DNA from: Mesorhizobium sp. ZC-5
Lineage (GTDB): Bacteria; Pseudomonadota; Alphaproteobacteria; Rhizobiales; Rhizobiaceae
Length of the DNA stretch: 64,000 nucleotides
Assembly (NCBI RefSeq): GCF_025753855.1
Contig: NZ_JAOWPT010000001.1
Span: 337,001 to 401,000 of the forward strand
Direction: 5' to 3'
In this document: in pieces, positions 61,734 through 64,000 of the stretch
Layout: each line of letters starts with the position of its first letter
Numbering within the stretch: position 1 is the stretch's first letter
The notes under the pieces: model-generated
The model's database searches: none
What the model saw: only the letters and a program-made list of their open reading frames with translations
Told to the model about the DNA's origin: nothing
Made by a program: the position numbers and the translations under genes

Positions 61734-64000
61734 TGTCAGTCATCAATATGATCGAAAGCGCATCGGTCGTAATTCTCGCGGTGGTTTTCCTCGCCTTCCT
61801 GGGCGACCGTCTTGATCGCTCCTTCTGGATCAAAAGTATCGTCTTCGGGATCGTTTTCGGCGCGACCGGATTGATCAGCATGGCCTCGCCGGTCGAACTT
61901 GCGTCCGGCTTTTTCGCCGACGGACGCAATGTGGTAATGGCTCTTTCCGGTGCTATCGGAGGGCCGGTAAGTGCCGTGATCACGGCACTTACTCTTTCGG
62001 GCATGCGTATGGCCTTCGGCGGAGCGGGCTTGGCTTCCGCGCTCGTCGGCATCTGGCTCGTGGCTGCTTGCTCGTCGGCAATGTGGGTCTGGCAGCGCAC
62101 CAAGGGGCAGCAGCGCCTTGCTCCGAAAGACATACTCATCCTAGCGGCCGTGACCGCGATCCTTCCTCCACTTGGCTTGTTGATCCTGCAAATAGCTCCA
62201 AGTGGCGAAGTGTTCGGCCAGCTTCTTGCGTTGATCATCCCGACAAATTTCGTCGGTGTGCTCGTTCTCGGATTTCTCATTATCAACGACCAGCAACGCC
62301 GATGGGCGATGTCGGCCTACTCCGAAAGCCAAGCGCAGTTACAGGCGATCACCAACAATGCGCCCGGCGTCCTCTTTCAGCTCTCTATCGGGTCGGATGG
62401 GATCGGGCGCTTTTCTTACGTATCCGGAGGAGCAGAGCGCGTCCTTGGCGTAACGGCCGAGGACATCGTCGGCAAGCCCGGCACCATCTCGCGCATGATT
62501 TCGCGCGAGGCGCTAGCCGAGGTCGAGCACCAGCTCAAGCTGTCGGCAGAGACCCGCCAAGCCTGGTCGATCGAGGCGGAATTCACCAAGCCTGACGGCG
62601 AAAAGGTCTGGATGCGCGCCGCAGCGGAGCCGCGCTTCGATATTCGTGGCGAATTGGTGTGGGACGGCTCGCTCTTCGACATAACGGAGCGGAAACGCAG
62701 CGAGCAGATGAAGAACGATTTCATCTCGACGGTTAGCCATGAACTCAGGACACCGCTTACCTCGATCCGCGGCTCGCTGGGACTGGTCGCCGCAGGAGCA
62801 GCCGGCGAGATTCCGTCCAAGGTTGCCGGACTGATCAATATCGCCCATTCCAACAGCGAACGTCTGGTCCGGCTCATCAACGACATTCTCGACATCGAAA
62901 AGATCGAATCCGGGCGCATGCCGTTCGATCCCCGACCGATGGCTCTTCGGCCGCTCATCGAGCAGGCGATCGAAAGCAGCAGCAACTATCTCGCGGACCA
63001 AAACGTCTCAGTCGTCCTCGATGACCAGGCGCCCGGTGCATTGGCTGTGGTTGATCCCGATCGGCTGCACCAGGTGACGCTCAACCTGTTGTCTAATGCG
63101 ATCAAATACTCGCCGCAGGGCGGTCGCGTAACAGTTCGCCTCGTCCGCCTCGAAGATATGGTCCGCTTGTCAGTGATCGATCAAGGCCCCGGCATTCCCC
63201 ATGCTTTCCAGTCGAGGATTTTTGGCAAATTCGAACAAGCGGACTCGTCCGATTCGAGACAAAAAGGTGGAACTGGTCTAGGCCTAAGCATCGTGAAGGC
63301 TATTGTTGACCGGTTGGGCGGAATCGTCTCCTTCGATACCGGGCCGGAGATCGGAACATCTTTCCATGTAGATATTCCGGAAACCAGCGACCGTCGTTCG
63401 AGGCCGCGGGATGCGGTTTTGGGAGATGACGGAACAGCGGCACGACGCGTGCTGATCGTGGAGGATGAACGAGACATCGCAGATATCATCGCGCTTGCGC
63501 TCGTGGAGGACGGACTCCAAGGCGACATCGCGCCCGACGTCGAAACGGCCAAGGAAATGCTGGCCCGCAATCGATATGTCGCGATGACGCTGGATATCAA
63601 ACTCGCAAGCCAGTCCGGCCTTACGCTCTACGAATACCTGCGCAAAACCCCCCATGGCCTGGATTTGCCCGTCATCGTCATCTCCGCCTTCATCGACGAG
63701 GCCCGTAAGTCCTTGAACGGATCGGCGCTCGGCATTGTCGATTGGCTGGAAAAACCGATCGACATGAACCGGCTGCGTGCCGCGATCGAAAAAGTCAGGG
63801 ATGGAGCTTTCAAGCGCATGCCCACAGTGCTCCATGTCGAGGACGACGAGGACGTGCTGAAGGTTATATCGGCGGGGCTCGGCGATGACATTGCAATCAC
63901 ATTCGCACGCAATGTGCAGCAGGCGCGCTTCGAGCTCCAGCAGAAGCATTTCGACCTGGTCATACTGGATCTGACCTTGCCAGACGGATCGGGAGCGGAC
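61730..64000 (+). CDS. hybrid sensor histidine kinase with two receiver domains, partial (3' end outside window)
   Basis: The first 757 codons are present. Residues 1 to about 190 contain five or six membrane segments resembling the 5TMR-LYT sensor (GFIxDGRNVxxxLSGxxGGP-like: FFADGRNVVMALSGAIGGPV). A PAS domain (about 205-322) is followed by HisKA with phospho-His337 (STVSHELRTPLTS), a HATPase with LNLLSNAIKYS and GTGLGLSIVK, then receiver 1 (from about 573, VLIVEDE, MTLDIKL) and receiver 2 (from about 699, VLHVEDDEDV, VILDLTLPDGSG), cut at the window end. The signal is unknown. The start is ATG 61730 or the next codon. Confidence 0.88.
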   Translation, partial: MMSVINMIESASVVILAVVFLAFLGDRLDRSFWIKSIVFGIVFGATGLISMASPVELASGFFADGRNVVMALSGAIGGPVSAVITALTLSGMRMAFGGAGLASALVGIWLVAACSSAMWVWQRTKGQQRLAPKDILILAAVTAILPPLGLLILQIAPSGEVFGQLLALIIPTNFVGVLVLGFLIINDQQRRWAMSAYSESQAQLQAITNNAPGVLFQLSIGSDGIGRFSYVSGGAERVLGVTAEDIVGKPGTISRMISREALAEVEHQLKLSAETRQAWSIEAEFTKPDGEKVWMRAAAEPRFDIRGELVWDGSLFDITERKRSEQMKNDFISTVSHELRTPLTSIRGSLGLVAAGAAGEIPSKVAGLINIAHSNSERLVRLINDILDIEKIESGRMPFDPRPMALRPLIEQAIESSSNYLADQNVSVVLDDQAPGALAVVDPDRLHQVTLNLLSNAIKYSPQGGRVTVRLVRLEDMVRLSVIDQGPGIPHAFQSRIFGKFEQADSSDSRQKGGTGLGLSIVKAIVDRLGGIVSFDTGPEIGTSFHVDIPETSDRRSRPRDAVLGDDGTAARRVLIVEDERDIADIIALALVEDGLQGDIAPDVETAKEMLARNRYVAMTLDIKLASQSGLTLYEYLRKTPHGLDLPVIVISAFIDEARKSLNGSALGIVDWLEKPIDMNRLRAAIEKVRDGAFKRMPTVLHVEDDEDVLKVISAGLGDDIAITFARNVQQARFELQQKHFDLVILDLTLPDGSGAD

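Overview
The window looks like a chromosomal segment of a Rhizobiales alphaproteobacterium, most likely Mesorhizobium or a close Phyllobacteriaceae relative. This rests on high GC with G/C-rich third positions, a fused MrpA/B (PhaAB-type) antiporter gene, the argH-lptM-lysA-DUF4175 cluster, the ftsEX / hpt-cpdR block, aerobic cobS-cobT, a SAM-II riboswitch before metA, and the aroK-aroB-CorC-like / xerD-accA arrangement. Coding density is high and almost everything is chromosomal housekeeping. I see no CRISPR array, insertion sequence or prophage.

Layout. 1-3697 (minus): Mrp cation/proton antiporter genes mrpAB, mrpC and a cut-off mrpD. 3959-12914: tlpA back to back with argH, then lptM, lysA and a PLP dehydratase; a divergent DsrE / AraC-regulator pair; and a large DUF4175 membrane protein with a Gln/Gly-rich segment. 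13039-14886: a small unknown (DUF6875-like) gene and a CelD/BcsL-like acyltransferase. 14899-17535 (minus): a predicted exported flavin amine oxidase, cytochrome c and RidA. 17845-21746: an unknown membrane protein, an LtaS-type phosphotransferase and a class III nucleotide cyclase. 21914-26032: GST, cpdR, hpt and an anchored protein on the minus strand, divergent from ftsEX across a CtrA-like box. 26135-29875: YdcF, PlsC, a multiply frameshifted lipoprotein pseudogene, a DNA-alkyl repair enzyme and Coq7. 29966-34794: ChaC, DUF2125, tyrC, hisC and metA. 34936-42981: assorted accessory housekeeping genes, including a BacA/SbmA-like ABC exporter, gloB and transport proteins. 43177-45520: a broken bioY, rpmB, and a queuosine-precursor transporter with a probable preQ1-I riboswitch. 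45529-50639: cobST with a phytase-like protein, a J-domain protein and BolA. 50642-61021: aroK-aroB-CorC-like, xerD, accA, cell-wall enzymes, a CobW-type metallochaperone and an M20 hydrolase. 61171-64000: tRNA-Arg(CCU), a gene-poor gap, and a large hybrid histidine kinase cut by the window end.

Themes. Amino-acid synthesis (argH, lysA, tyrC, hisC, metA, aroB, aroK), envelope and cell-division functions (lptM, ftsEX, L,D-transpeptidase, DD-carboxypeptidase, LtaS-like enzyme) and cofactor supply (cobST, coq7, queuosine precursor import, a lost biotin transporter) dominate. The most interesting regulatory elements are the SAM-II riboswitch with a terminator whose 3' arm complements the aptamer, the preQ1-I-like pseudoknot that appears to include the start codon of its target gene, and the CtrA-type box between ftsE and the strand carrying cpdR. 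The most interesting gene set is the exported amine oxidase / cytochrome c / RidA cassette. All functional calls come from reading the sequence; no database search was run.
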